Below, piece after piece: positions 48,001 to 59,893 of a stretch of 64,000 nucleotides of DNA. The DNA comes from Pseudovirgaria hyperparasitica (taxonomy: Eukaryota; Ascomycota; Dothideomycetes; Acrospermales; Acrospermaceae). A program made the translations under genes and the position numbers. Location of the stretch: positions 645,367 to 709,366 of the forward strand of contig NW_022985567.1 in assembly GCF_010093815.1 (NCBI RefSeq). Reading direction: 5' to 3'. Below the pieces are notes generated by a model. The model did not search any database and had not been told where the DNA came from. It saw only the letters and a program-made list of their open reading frames with translations. The first letter of the stretch is position 1. Every line of letters starts with the position of its first letter.

Positions 48001-51000
48001 CATACATGAAGGAAGAATTCGATCATCTACGGGAAACACTCGCAGCGACCTTGATTAACTCTAGCGCCGCTATGGCGAAGGACGATATCCTCGACGCGAT
48101 CCGCGAATCCACTGAAGGCATACAATCGAAGATGCAAGACTCCGAACAAGGGTTGACCACCGAGAAGCTGACAGAGATCCACGAAGAGATAAAATCCCTT
48201 CAGGATAGTATCACTTCTAGCATGGTTATGGGACAGCCAAGTGCCGGCAAGGAGGAGATTTTAGATGCCATCAGGACAGGTCTAGAGGGTCTGGATCTCT
48301 CCAGAGGGACTGACAACGAAGCACAAGAAACTTTGCGTGCCGATCTCGACAGTCTCCGACAAATGATCTCTCAAGGCATCACTCTCCGAAGTTCGGGAGC
48401 GGACACGGAAGAAGTACTGGATGCTGTCCGCTTAGGCCTGGACGATCTACGCTCACACCTAGAGAAAAAGATTGATAATCCTGAACGCCACATGTCCGCT
48501 ACCAACGAGCTCTTGGACGTACTTAACGATGGACTAGACTCTCTCCGCGCAGATGTTACCAAAATTGTGGACAAGCCTGTCGATATGACAGTCTCGTATG
48601 AGATCTTGGAGACACTCAAAGATGGCCTCAGTCGCCTCCGCGAAGATATGAATCAACTTAAAGGTGTGGATATGACAGGCGGGGAATCTGCTATCATCAG
48701 CCGCGAAGTTGTGCTTGCAGATGATCCAGATGCGCCTGTGGCGCGCGATGCACAAGATTCGATACCCTCTGCCGAAGTGTTTCACCGCCAGGATTTCGAG
48801 AAAATAGAGGTTGCCCTAGCACAGATCCAGATCAAAGTGGAAGCAATGGATGCGAATATACAAAATCCAATACCAGCTCCTCCAAATGAAGTAACAGAAG
48901 ATCCAGTGCTCAAAGAAGACATTGCATCGATCGAAGCAATGCTCAAGGAGCTCCAAGCTACCGTCTCGGTCATCGCATCACGGGACAGCGAAGGAAAAGA
49001 AGACACCGAAGCTATTGAGACTCTTCTGAGGAACACCAAGGCCAAATTAGACGACCTAGAGTTTCCTGATCTTACTACTCTAGCCTCGAAGGAGCATCTT
49101 GATATCATTGAAGCCGGCCTGAAGGTTGTCAACGATGCCGTGGATGGCCTTGCCGCCAAGTCTGAGGAGTCAGGTGCTTCAAAGGCTGACGTTGCCGTGG
49201 TCGAGGTCCTCGCTGGTGACATCAAAGCTGCTTTGGAAGCATTGGTCGCCAAGTCTGAAGAGTCAGGTGCTTCCAAAGCTGATGTTGCTGTGGTTGAGGT
49301 CTTGGCTGGTGACATCAAAACTTCATTGGGAGAATTCAAGGACATATTCACCACTAAGGAATCGGAAATGATGACAAAAGCCGATCTTGACGTCTTAGGC
49401 GTCCTGTGTACCGAGACGAAGAACAAGATCGAAGAGCTCAAGATCCCTGACAGCGATTCTCTTCCCGCAAAGGCCGATGTAGACCAACTCAGAGGTCTGC
49501 TTCATGATTTCCGTGAAAGTCACGACAAAATGAAGGAAAGCTACGAAATGGATATTGCTATCACCGCAAAGGCATTTGATGATCGAAAAACTGAAGCCGA
49601 GGTGATGGTCGAGAAGATCGGGAATGTCAAATCCGCAATGGAGGAATTCAAGGAAGAGCTGTATAAGAAGCTGGAAGAGGGTTTAGGAATGGAAGGCGTC
49701 AAAGAGAATGTGAAGAGTCTCGAGGAAACCATCGCAACCAACTTCAGTATCAATGCTGACGTCAAAGAACTCGTCGAAACTGTCAACAGAGAGTTTGAGA
49801 GGCTACAAGGCGCTGCTGATGGCTTGAAGATCGACCAAGACGAGAAGCTCGCTACTACACTGGAAAAGAATCACGAGATCCGCGATGCTGTCGTTGAAGA
49901 AGTCTCGAAAAAGCTCGACGAGAGGTTTGACTCCATCATGGCGAAATACGATGATACTACGATCTTAGCCGAGGCATCAGTCAAGCTACTCGAGGAGAAA
50001 GCTACCAGTCAAGAGGAATTACTCTCGGGAGCCAAAGCAATGACTGAGGACTTGAATCTGACAATCGCAACTCTCGGCACAGCTTTGACCTCCTTTCAAA
50101 CAACATTTACCGAGGTTTCCGAGAAAGCATCCCAAGACTCTCAGACAGTATTTAGCAAAGTAGATGAGATGGCCTCAAAGCTCAACGACCTTCCGACAGA
50201 CGGCCGAGCAGATCATGAGGAGACTCGTAGCAAAGTGGTCGAAACTCTTCATGCTGTTCATGATATGCAGAATGAGATAACGGAGCACCACCCGAAGTTT
50301 ATGGTCACGCTTCAGGAGGTTTTGGCTCTCGTCAATCAACACTATGAACACTCCCAGAAGGCTGGGCAGAGTGCGCAAGAGCAGATCAAAGAGGCGACCG
50401 AAGCTGCCCGAGCGAACGCAGAGGAGTTAAAGAACAGTTTCACAGCTCTTCCCGCGCTTCTGCCGCCCCCGCCCGCTGACCCAATCCATGTGGAACAGTA
50501 TGATGATGCCCAGCTTCATGAGAAGTTGGACACTTTGCTTGGACACGCCAACGATACTGGGGAGTCAGCAGCGCAACTTGAAAGGCTTGATCAAATCCAT
50601 TCTCAAGTCATGGCTACGGCCGCAGAAGTCACTAATTTCGTATGCAACCAGACGAAATTGATAACTGAAGGCCATGAAAGCAGAGAGAAGGAAGCCGAAG
50701 AACTCGCGATCGCCATTGAGCGTCGCCTGGTCCAGAAGGAACAGCTCGAGTCCGATGTTCTCGAGCTCCGGGAAGATAAGGAATCTTTGCGATCGTCTGT
50801 TGAGGCGCTCAAGGCTGAGCGTGATGCTCTAGCTGCCGAGAAATATCGCCTTAATGCAGATGTTGCTGCTTTCCAAACCGCACTCAACATCCGCCGTGAA
50901 GAGCTACAGTCAATGGATGCCAAGGCTGATGCATTGGAGCGCAGAATTCTAGAGGGCATAATGGACCATTCTCGTGCGATGTTGTTCGCCAAGTCTGCAA

Positions 51001-52037
51001 AATCTCAACCCGAGCGAGTTCAGAAGCCACAGCGTACTGTGAGCAATGCTTCTCACAGCACCCTATCGAGCCTTCCACCCCCGAGTGCTGCTGCAAACGG
51101 ACTTCATTTCGCATTGAACTCCAAGCGTCCTAACATCCGCAGGAACGCTCCTCAGCAAGCCGCACGTCGCATACTTTCCCTTAGTCAGATAACCGGTAAT
51201 GTGCCCACGGGAGCGCAAGCCTATGCCGCATCTCCACAAACATCTTTCAACAACATAAAGCGCAGTCAGTCGGTTAAGCACCAATATGGAGGTAAAGCCC
51301 CTTGGGCCGGCAAGCGCGCCGTATCAGATGTGGCGAACAAAGAAAATGGTTCTCTAAAGGAAGAGTCAGAGCATAGCTATCACGATCTGAGCGTCGATAC
51401 GCAGGGGGATCATGATGTATCGGAAGCTCATGAATTGACTCTTGCGTCCCCCCACGAGTTAGACCAGGACGACCTTTGTAGCGACGCTGGAACGGAGCGT
51501 CGTCATAGTTATGATTCTCACATGGAAGGAATCACACCTGGCGCAGAATCTGATCGTCGCCTGAGTTACGAGACCAACGGCAGTGAACACACATATGGCA
51601 GCTCGTATGCATCAGGCAGCTCGTCTGGTACGTACCGCAGCACCAGTTACGGCTCGACCATGCGATCCACACTTGGGGCCGATACGGTGATCGATGAGGA
51701 AGACGAGGACCAGGCAAGCTTTAGGTCGGCATCTGAAGATGGTGATCCCGAAGACGAGGAGGTAGATCACACAAGCCGTCCGGCTTCCCCGAAAGGCAGT
51801 CCTGTTGTTACTCCAAGCTCCGAGGAAGTAGAAGCCAAGGATGTCCTGGGTGACTTGCCCTCCCCGAGCAAGCCGAATTTCGATACTGTCGGAGGATCTC
51901 CTCGCTCTAAAAGATTCATTTATGATAGCGATAGTGGACTAGGCACAGAGTTGCCTACTGCGAATGCGGGATCCGAGAGCGAGGCAGACTACTTTCGTCG
52001 ACAGGCTGAGGAGGAAAGCACATTGAGTGGAAATTGA
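45097..52037 (+). CDS. Giant coiled-coil protein with degenerate helical repeats (2288 aa), function unknown
   Basis: Exons 45097-45194 and 45269-52037. The first exon reads MSSVDRDSSREREMVV ... GSRMSIP and joins in phase 2 to MWDSSDPERAPPPLPLNP, restoring an N-terminus missed if the ATG at 45438 is used. Layout: a disordered Ser/Pro/Arg-rich start (to about 230), helical segments, then about 18 degenerate units of the type KDEILDAIRxGLxxLR between about 46890 and 48665. After these come a 31-residue tandem duplication at 49155-49340, long coiled coils to about residue 1970 (ending AERDALAAEKYRLNADVAAF), and a Ser/Gly/acidic disordered tail. There is no signal peptide or membrane segment, and no P-loop that would support the SMC or 'chromosome segregation ATPase' label such proteins sometimes carry. 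It is probably a structural or scaffold protein of filamentous ascomycetes (inference). Confidence 0.85.
49155..49340 (+). repeat. In-frame 93-bp tandem duplication inside the coiled-coil gene
   Basis: Two adjacent 31-codon units starting AKSEESGASKADVAVVEV. The first 24 residues are identical, while the DNA differs at about 8 sites there, all silent. Confidence 0.9.
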
Positions 52038-52482
52038 GTAGAAGACATGTATGGATGAAGTGGTTGGCAAGTGTATTCACGTATTCTGTTGGTTGGATTG
52101 GGAAAGAGTCCAGTCCTAGAGACGGAGTTCCTTTGTTTCTACTTGGTAGCGTTATGAGGTTGGGAGCGTCCACGGTTGACTACTGGTTTGGCGACATTGG
52201 AGTCTGATTATGATAGTCGAGGATTGTTCCGGGATGCACATTTTATACTTTAGCCGATGAGTTGAGACTCTTCAATGGCCTTGGTTCTTATACTGTACGC
52301 GTGCACATCCATGTTCCCGTGCCAAAAGACCTGAATTTAATGCTCTACAACATGCATAATTTTGAAAAATCATATACAACATTGACTTCCGATACTAGAC
52401 GCCAAAGCCAATAATGTTCATAACAAGGAACGCCTAGCTGGGTATACAATATACACCAACTGCTCTCTTTCCGATAGACGAG
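52038..52482. other. Convergent spacer
   Basis: 445 bases between the coiled-coil gene and RPA190, presumably two 3' UTRs. Nothing else seen. Confidence 0.5.
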
Positions 52483-55400
52483 CTACTCCACAGGTGCAAG
52501 GACATCAATACCTCCTGTTCCGACCTTGCCCACGCGCCCAACAACAATCCTTCCACTCGGTCCTTTTAGCGCATCACCATCCTGATTCAACACCGCATCG
52601 ATCAAAAAGTTGACACTCGTCTCGAAGCTCATCTTCGCAAACGGGCTCGAGTTGCTCGCCATGCTCATACGATTAAACGCCTTGAATCCGCCCTCTCGCG
52701 TCATGGTATCTGCAATCAAGTTCAGATGCCTGTTATCGACATCGATACCGTGGCCGCCAAAGACGGCATTCATCTCGCGGACTATGCTCGCGCGGCACGC
52801 TTCGACACCGTAGTATTTCAGCACAGATTGGATGTTGTTCGTGGAGATACGCGATTCGTCGATGACTGAGGACACCTCGTACGGCCACATTGCTGGGATG
52901 TTCTCGCCCTCGGTGGACAGTATGGGGATTTTGATTTTTTGGCCTGGGTTATTGGGATCTGGCGTGTCCACGAGCATATAGACGCACGAGGCGATGCCGG
53001 AGGTATTGCGGATGTAGACGGAGGAGCAGACTTGCTCGACGTGGTTGAGCATGAGGGTTTTGGGGGCAGTGGCGGAGTATTCGAGTGTGAATTTCAAGGA
53101 GTTTGGGCGGAATTTGACGGCGGTGACGTCGGCGTTGTAAGCTTTGATGGTGTCTTCAAAGTCCGCGAGGTTTGGTGTTGCCGAGGGCGCATCCGTCATT
53201 GAGGTGTCGGAATCATTATCGCCTTCGTCGTCGCTTGGACTGGAATCTGACCCGGCTTCTGACTCCACCGAGCCCTCACGGGCGCTACCATAGGCCTCAT
53301 CCTCTGGTGTGGCTTCTCGCTCTTCTCGCTCTTCGTTTGCCATCTCCTCCTCATCTTGATCCGGAGCGTCATAATCATCCTCGTCGTCTTTGTTTTGCCG
53401 TGCTTTTGCAGCGTCTGCATCGTCGTCTTCGTCTTCGACATCGCTGTCATCGTTGTCACCTCGTCTTCGAGTCTGTCGTGCCTCTTCAACGCGCCCAGCA
53501 GAAGCACCTATGTCAGGTAGGGCATCTGAGTCTTTGGCATTACTCAAGGAGCGCTCTTTAGCCTTCCTTTTGGCCTCGATTCGAACGCGCTTCTGAAGCC
53601 CGGGTATGAGTTTATCCTTAATAGCGTTCATGACGTCTGCAACCTTGATATTGTATTCTTCACAGTATTCTTTTGACGGATAGAAATGCAGTGAGATCTC
53701 ATACATCCTGGCCTCACCATGTCCGATGCCTTGGCCTAGCTTTTCAGTGACAGAGGCTGTATCGATGATGGCAGACAAGGGTAGACGATCCAAATACTTC
53801 GCAAGTTTCTGTCCTTCCTCCTCCGAAACGTTGTTTCTCAGGGGAAGGGTCATTTCTGGTGTAGATATCTTTGCACTGGCCGTCATCACAATCTCACGAA
53901 GGCGAGGAATACCGAGCGTGACGTTCTTAGAAGAGTGACCTGCCAAATGGAAAGTGTTCAGAGTCATCTGGGTCGAAGGCTCTCCAATTGACTGTCCTGC
54001 GACGATACCCACGGCCTCGCCAGGTTCCACTACGGACTTCAAGTATTTCATGTCCATAGCGTTCTCGAAATTCTTCTTCGTAACCGTATTCTGTCTCGTG
54101 ACCTGGCAAACAATGTCTGCTTTCTTCTTCTTGATTAATTTGTCCGGATTTGATTCCACATATTTCCTTCGCGCTTCGAAAAATCTCTCGGAAGTGCTTC
54201 CGCAATGGCGGCCTGGTGCAAACTGCGATAGTGCGGGATCGCTTGATCCGAGGTCTCCGGATCTCTTGAACTTCTTATGCGCAGCTTTGGTTGCATCAAT
54301 TGCTTCATCACTTTGTACTTTTGTGAAGTCTTCACGAAGGTTCGTAGACTCAACTAGTGACAAGAAGTTATCAGCCTGGAACTTGAAGTCTTCTAAATAG
54401 GCTGCTTTAGCGACGTCGAGGCCATCTTCGCCGTATAGAACCTGTACAAGACTACCGTCCGTGTCCCTAACCGAGGTATCGTATTCGACTTTCAAGCCCT
54501 CCATACCTTTGACGAGACAGCGTTGAAGGTACCCAGAGCGCGACGTCTTTACAGCGGTATCGATCAGACCTTCGCGACCAGCCATAGCGTGAAAATAATA
54601 CTCTTGAGGACGAATGCCGGTCAAAAATCGGTCGACGATATATCCACCAGCTCTGACATTTGTTTCGTATGGCTTAAAACACGGCAAACTTTTGCCGCTG
54701 ACCATGACTGGAACCCGACGACCTTCCAAAGTCTGTTGCCCAAGATTACAGGTGATGAGCTTCGCGTTAACATCACTTCCTTTGGCACCTGATTGGGTCA
54801 TGGTTTGCATGAAGTTTCTCGGAAAGGGTTTGATGAGTCCAACAGGAAGACAGGCGTTCGTTACAGCGGCAGACATGTCTTTCGTCGTTCCGTTGACCTT
54901 CAAATCCAATTTCTGTTGCAACTCATCGTCGCGTAAAACTCGTTCAAGCCTTATATCGAGCTCCTTGCATGATTTGGCGGATAGTGACACGTATTCCGAA
55001 GCAGCTTTCAAGCCAACTACATCGGCCTCCCTGAGCGCCTCCCTCCGGTTGCTTTCTCCGGTCGGTGTAAGAATCAGATCTTCTACACCACAAGAGAATG
55101 CATTCATATGTAGAAGCTTTGTAAGGAGTCGGCCTAGAGAACTGAGAAGCTTCCCGGCGGCGGTGTGCCCATAGGCCTCGTACACAGCGCTGACAAGACC
55201 TCCGTGCTTAGGGCCTATCTGTCTCTTATCCAGGATACCACAGAGGAATTCTCCGTCCTTAAAGATGACGACGCCTTCTTCGGAGCCCGGGCCCCAAAGC
55301 TTTGGGCTAGTCTGAGACTTCGATTTCAGGGTAAGTCCTGGGTGACTTGCTGGTTTTAAGTTCTTTAATAATGTTGTGATAACCTGCTTACCAGTCCAAC

Positions 55401-57703
55401 GTGGACTTGGCTTGAATATGGCAGGTGCCACGGTCTCAATGACTCCTGTTGTGGTATGGTTGTCCTCTGGTCTGAGTGCAGCATATACGAGCTGCTGATA
55501 ATGATCGCGGTCGAATAGAGTGTCACGATTACATAACCATACACTGATTGAGATATGATCTTGAATCAGACCACGTAAAGGTGCGCCTGCAGTACCAGAC
55601 AGATACTGGTGATCCGTATCTGCAATCATAAGCGCTTCTGCTCGTGCAATCTCGTTCTGTGGAAAATGCATGTTCATCTCGTCTCCATCGAAATCTGCAT
55701 TATATGTGTTACAATTTGAATAGTGCATACGAATGGTTTTTTCGCCAGGAAGCACCCTAGCACGGTGGGCCATCATCGAAGGTTTGTGCAAGGTGGGTTG
55801 TCTGTTCATTATCACGACATCTCCGTTATTGAGATGCCGATGGACCTTTTTATTCCTGGCGCCGATTGCACTCGTATTCGACGGGGCTAACAGCTGGTTG
55901 GCGACTGCCAGTCGTTCCTCGTCATTCTTTCTCAGCAGGCTGGTGACGACACCATCCTCTGACTCGACAGCGACAGCGCCAGGCCATTTCCTTGGTCCAT
56001 TAATGACTGCTTGCTTCAGTTCGTAGAAGTTATGATTGGTAACCGGTTCCGGATAGGTCAGCCTCTGAGCAAATACCGGAGGCACACCTATCTCATTTGT
56101 CTCGATGTTGGGATCGGGCGAAATAACACTACGCGCCGCATAGTTCACCCGCTTCCCCATCATGTTCATTCGAAACAGTCCTGCCTTCTTTTCCAGCACT
56201 TGCTTGATACCGTTCGCGGCTTGTTTTGCAGTAACAGAATTCAAAGGCGCCCCTCTAGTATTATCTGAGAGTGAATTCACCGCTTCTTGCAGCTGCAACC
56301 AGGTTCTCTGCAATTCATTCATTGATGAGGCCCTTATTGCAAGCTCCTCATTTGCATCATTGATACGCTTCGTCGCTGTGCTCATTTGCTCACTGAGTTT
56401 TAGTATGCTGTTGTAGATCTTGTTACGTTGGTGCTCCGATACACCAGCAGGAGTCTTGTCGGTCGGTCTATATTTGTTTGGAGATATAAGTAGTGTCTTG
56501 ATGAAAAAGATGTCCGGACTGAGGCGTTTAAGGTCTCGTGCATGAGTATGAGGGGTGTATATCATGGTCAATATGTCCTGCTCGCGATCAAAGAGGAGTT
56601 GCAGGGCTGCTCGGACTTCTTCAGAGCTGATATATAGCTGTGTCTCCTTCTCTTGCGTGCCTGGTTGTGTTGTGGCGGTTGTCATGGACGCTTCCGCCTG
56701 TATAATGTCGCCAGTCATATCGTTCATCTGCAGGTCCTCACTATCTTCTTCTCCTTCTTCATCTTCGCTGTGGGCCGAGTCCAAATCAGCGACAGCCTCG
56801 TCGACGTCCATCTTCCTCGCATGCTTTTCAAGAGCTTCCTTTTGTCGTTGAACGAGAAGGACCGGGTTGCCGATCTTCCTGGTAACAGTGTCATTCTGTT
56901 TTTTCTGCTTTTCGCTGAACGGCATCTTGAATATCTTTGTATATCGATCCTTTCGAAACTTTGGCGAAACACCTTTACAATCCTCACGCGCGCATTTTGT
57001 GGCTTTCCCAAGATCTTGGAACAAATCCCGTAGTGCAGCTTTGCGCGCAGAAGCAATCGTAGTAGAGATCTGTTCGCACTGTCCAGACTGCTTATTCGCA
57101 CTCCTTGAGCGTTTAATTGCTTTGTTGATGAACCTGATTCTCTCTTCGGAATTCGTGCTCTCATCCTCGTCGTCGCTGGCGTTATCTTTCTGTTCACCTT
57201 TCCTTGTTCGCCCTAGCCCTAGCTGTTCCATTTCTCCAATTTCATTCAAGAGACCGTGGCGAAGTAGTAACAAGACCGACCGGTAGTAATCGATAGTATC
57301 GGGCGACAGTCGGAAGTGGTGGCAGAAGATACATTTCGCTCGGAGCAGCTTCAGTATCTGGTCCATGAGAAGCGGATGGTACAAATGGACAGGCAGCTCT
57401 ATATGACCACAGTGTCCTTGACAACTGAATCTGTCTTGATTACATGTTGTACATCTATTGTGCCTCGTGTTAGAACGACCTCATACCGTAGTCACTTCTG
57501 GGCCCATTTTAGACAAACCTGTTATCCTCCCACGCCCCAAGAGCAGGATCCAGCAAGCCTCCAGGGACCCAGTTCAACAGAATAGGATCTATCGAAAGTG
57601 GGTTCGTCAATCTCTTTACAGAGAGTTGCCGTATCTCTTCCGCCGGGAGGAACCCAAAGCTCACATCCTCGATGGTGGACGAAACAGGTTGCGAAATATT
57701 CAT
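52483..57703 (-). CDS. RPA190: DNA-directed RNA polymerase I largest subunit (A190)
   Basis: Catalytic largest subunit of RNA polymerase I, nucleolar, making pre-rRNA. Minus-strand exons 57519-57703 and 52483-57454 give 1718 aa, within the family's range. Exon 1 starts MNISQPVSSTIEDVSFGFLP, the conserved A190 beginning, and ends PGGLLDPALGAWEDNR. Across a 64-nt intron with the weak donor GTTTGT it joins the zinc-binding CTTCNQDRFSCQGHCGHIEL. A second zinc knuckle is CIFCHHF. The active-site motif NADFDGDEMNMHF lies near residue 645. The bridge-helix region is near FHAMAGREGLIDTAVKTSRS and the trigger-loop region near EPSTQMTLNTFHLAG. A very acidic insert (DDSDVEDEDDDADAAKARQN onward) sits in the jaw, as in other Pol I enzymes. 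The gene is divergent from PRP3. Confidence 0.96.
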
Positions 57704-58033
57704 TGCCCCCACTGGCTACCACCGAGGTAGGCTTGTCAATATTGGTGAAGCTCGAGCGAGGGAATTGTTCTACGTCAGTTACTTCTGCAACGTCTTTGGC
57801 GCAAAGCTCAGAATTGACTATCCCGGATGGCAAAAAAGTTGAGCTCGGACCATGGCAGAATTTTGGTGGGTCGAGCTAACGAAAAGGCGGTACTAATTAG
57901 GTTCAGGTAAGCACGTCACGTCACGTCGAACTGCTACAGACAACCTTTCACTCAGTCCAGGCTCGACTCGACTGCATCATCGCATCGATTCCAGTCCCAG
58001 ACATTCGTCCAGACATCGGGCACGGTGACCATA
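57704..58033. promoter_or_regulatory. Compact bidirectional promoter RPA190 / PRP3
   Basis: Only 330 bp separate the two ATGs. It holds a triple ACGTC direct repeat (CACGTCACGTCACGTC, 57912-57927), which also contains two TGACGT-type (CRE/bZIP) half-sites on the minus strand. It also holds AACGAAAAGGCGG at 57878-57890. Functional role is inference. Confidence 0.5.
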
Positions 58034-59893
58034 ATGCCTGAGAAGCGACATCTCGACGATGGGAGCGGGTTGGAGAACGACAACAAACGACCACGCTCAA
58101 ACAACGCATCGCCTGCCCCAAATGGTGCTCCGAAAATGGACTTGACCGCGAAAATAGCAGAGGCCAGAGCAAGGGCAGCGCAAGTTGCAGCAAGGCATGG
58201 ATCAAAGCAACGACCGCCTCCAAGTGGGCCACCAGTGCAGTCGCCCATCGAGATCGCGAGAGCTAAAGCTGCGGCGTTTAGCCAACGCACCTCGTCTGCT
58301 GCATCCAACGCTCATGAGACGCCAAAACCTACTCCAGGCGAGCTAGCAAGAGCTAAAGCTGAGGCTTTGAGGAAACGTAAGGCGCTGGAGCTGGCGAACC
58401 AGCCAAGCGAGAACTTGACAAAAAGAAGACAAGATGAAACCATTGCGCAGTATAGAGAAAGGATCGGAGGAGGACTAGGTATAGGACTGCACCCGGCCCT
58501 GCAGGATTCACCGGAGACAAAGGCGGAACCATTGAAGGAAGTGGAAAGATCGAAGACGAGTCGCCGACGCGAACCTTCTCCGAGGCGTCCTATGTCAGAG
58601 GACGTGGAAGCAAAGGACAATCCTTACCTGTCTAAAGATGTCGATGCTGAGACCGAGGGAGCTCGTTCTCGCCCAGCTCGTGCTTTGATCTTCAATCCCC
58701 ACGGAAAGTTCATTGAGGAAGCTGCGAAAGAGCGACGCAGGAAGCAGCTGGAAGAAATGCGTGGCTTGTTGCAAGGCGTAGAGAAGGCACAGGAGCAATT
58801 AGGTCCGGAGAGAGCATTTGTCATTGAAGAACCTCCAGAGATCGAATGGTGGGACGAATCCTTCGTGAATGGCACAGACTACACAAATCTGGATGCGCCT
58901 GGCAAGCTGAAGCTTGATGGAGACGACAGTCTTATCACTATATACGTTCTGCACCCTGTACCAATTCAGCCGCCACAGGAAAAGAATGCCCCTCCTCCAA
59001 AACCACTATATCTCACAAAGAAGGAAATGGCCAAGAATCGCCGCACTCGCCGTAAGGCCGACCTTAAGGACGAACAAGCGAAGATCCGACTCGGGTTGGT
59101 CGAGCCACCACCACCAAAGGTGAAGAAGTCCAATCTTATGCGTGTTCTCGGCAACCAGGCGGTTCAAGATCCAACAGCTGTCGAAGCTCGTGTGAACCGC
59201 GAAATTGAAGAACGTCTCGCTAAGCACGAAGCGGCCAACGCTGACAGAGCTCTCACAAAGGAGGAGCGAGGCGAGAAACTGGTCAAGCGGCAGCTCGGAG
59301 ATGCTGCCAAGGGTATTCATGTCGCTTTGTACCGCATCGGGAATCTCAGCTACGGCAAACATCGCTATCAGATAGACCAGAACGCTAAGCAGCAGGCGCT
59401 CACTGGAATTGGCATCATGACACCCAACATGAACATAGTCATCGTCGAGGGTGGCCAGCGTGCCCTTCAGCTATATCGCAAGCTCATGCAACGTCGTATC
59501 AAATGGCACGAGAATTTCAGTCGCCCAAAGAAGAACTCAGGCGAAGATGAGGAAGAGGATGAGGCAGAGGAAGGCCCGCCAGAATCTAAGCATGCCTTCA
59601 TGTCACAATATGACGAGAATGGCGATCTGAAGGACAATTCGGAGAACAAGTGCATCCTGGTCTGGGAGGGTGAAGTCAAGGAGCGTTCGTTCAGGCAGTG
59701 GCGAGGCATGAGAGCCTGTGAAACTGAGCAAGAGGCCAAGGATCAGTTGTCGAAGTTCAAGATGGAGAACATGTGGAACTTGGCGAAGGCAGCGGACATG
59801 ACCGAAGTCCAAACCATCTGGACTCATGATCCTACGCAGGCAAAGAAGCAGGAGGAAGACCAGCTCGATGCCGGACTAGACGACTACGAATGA
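58034..59893 (+). CDS. PRP3: U4/U6 snRNP splicing factor Prp3
   Basis: Intronless 619-aa Prp3, which binds U6 3' end and U4/U6 stem II in the tri-snRNP. The ATG at 58034 (MPEKRHLDDGSGLENDNKRP) follows a GTG that is only an in-frame non-start. The N-terminus is Ala/Arg/Lys-rich (IAEARARAAQVAARHG). The PRP3 domain covers about 215-460, with NPYLSKD, EIEWWDESFVNG, LTKKEMAKNRRTRRKADLKD and VQDPTAVEARVNREIEERL. The DUF1115 domain at about 480-600 contains ALYRIGNL, NMNIVIVEGGQRALQLYRKL and CILVWEGEVKERSFRQWRGM. The acidic insert GEDEEEDEAEEGPP interrupts it. The N-terminal PWI domain of the animal protein is not seen, as in other ascomycetes. Confidence 0.96.
   Translation: MPEKRHLDDGSGLENDNKRPRSNNASPAPNGAPKMDLTAKIAEARARAAQVAARHGSKQRPPPSGPPVQSPIEIARAKAAAFSQRTSSAASNAHETPKPTPGELARAKAEALRKRKALELANQPSENLTKRRQDETIAQYRERIGGGLGIGLHPALQDSPETKAEPLKEVERSKTSRRREPSPRRPMSEDVEAKDNPYLSKDVDAETEGARSRPARALIFNPHGKFIEEAAKERRRKQLEEMRGLLQGVEKAQEQLGPERAFVIEEPPEIEWWDESFVNGTDYTNLDAPGKLKLDGDDSLITIYVLHPVPIQPPQEKNAPPPKPLYLTKKEMAKNRRTRRKADLKDEQAKIRLGLVEPPPPKVKKSNLMRVLGNQAVQDPTAVEARVNREIEERLAKHEAANADRALTKEERGEKLVKRQLGDAAKGIHVALYRIGNLSYGKHRYQIDQNAKQQALTGIGIMTPNMNIVIVEGGQRALQLYRKLMQRRIKWHENFSRPKKNSGEDEEEDEAEEGPPESKHAFMSQYDENGDLKDNSENKCILVWEGEVKERSFRQWRGMRACETEQEAKDQLSKFKMENMWNLAKAADMTEVQTIWTHDPTQAKKQEEDQLDAGLDDYE

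Noticed and set aside
53196-53507. Met/Thr/Lys-rich minus frame within RPA190
   Set aside because: Shadow of the acidic-repeat codons of RPA190.
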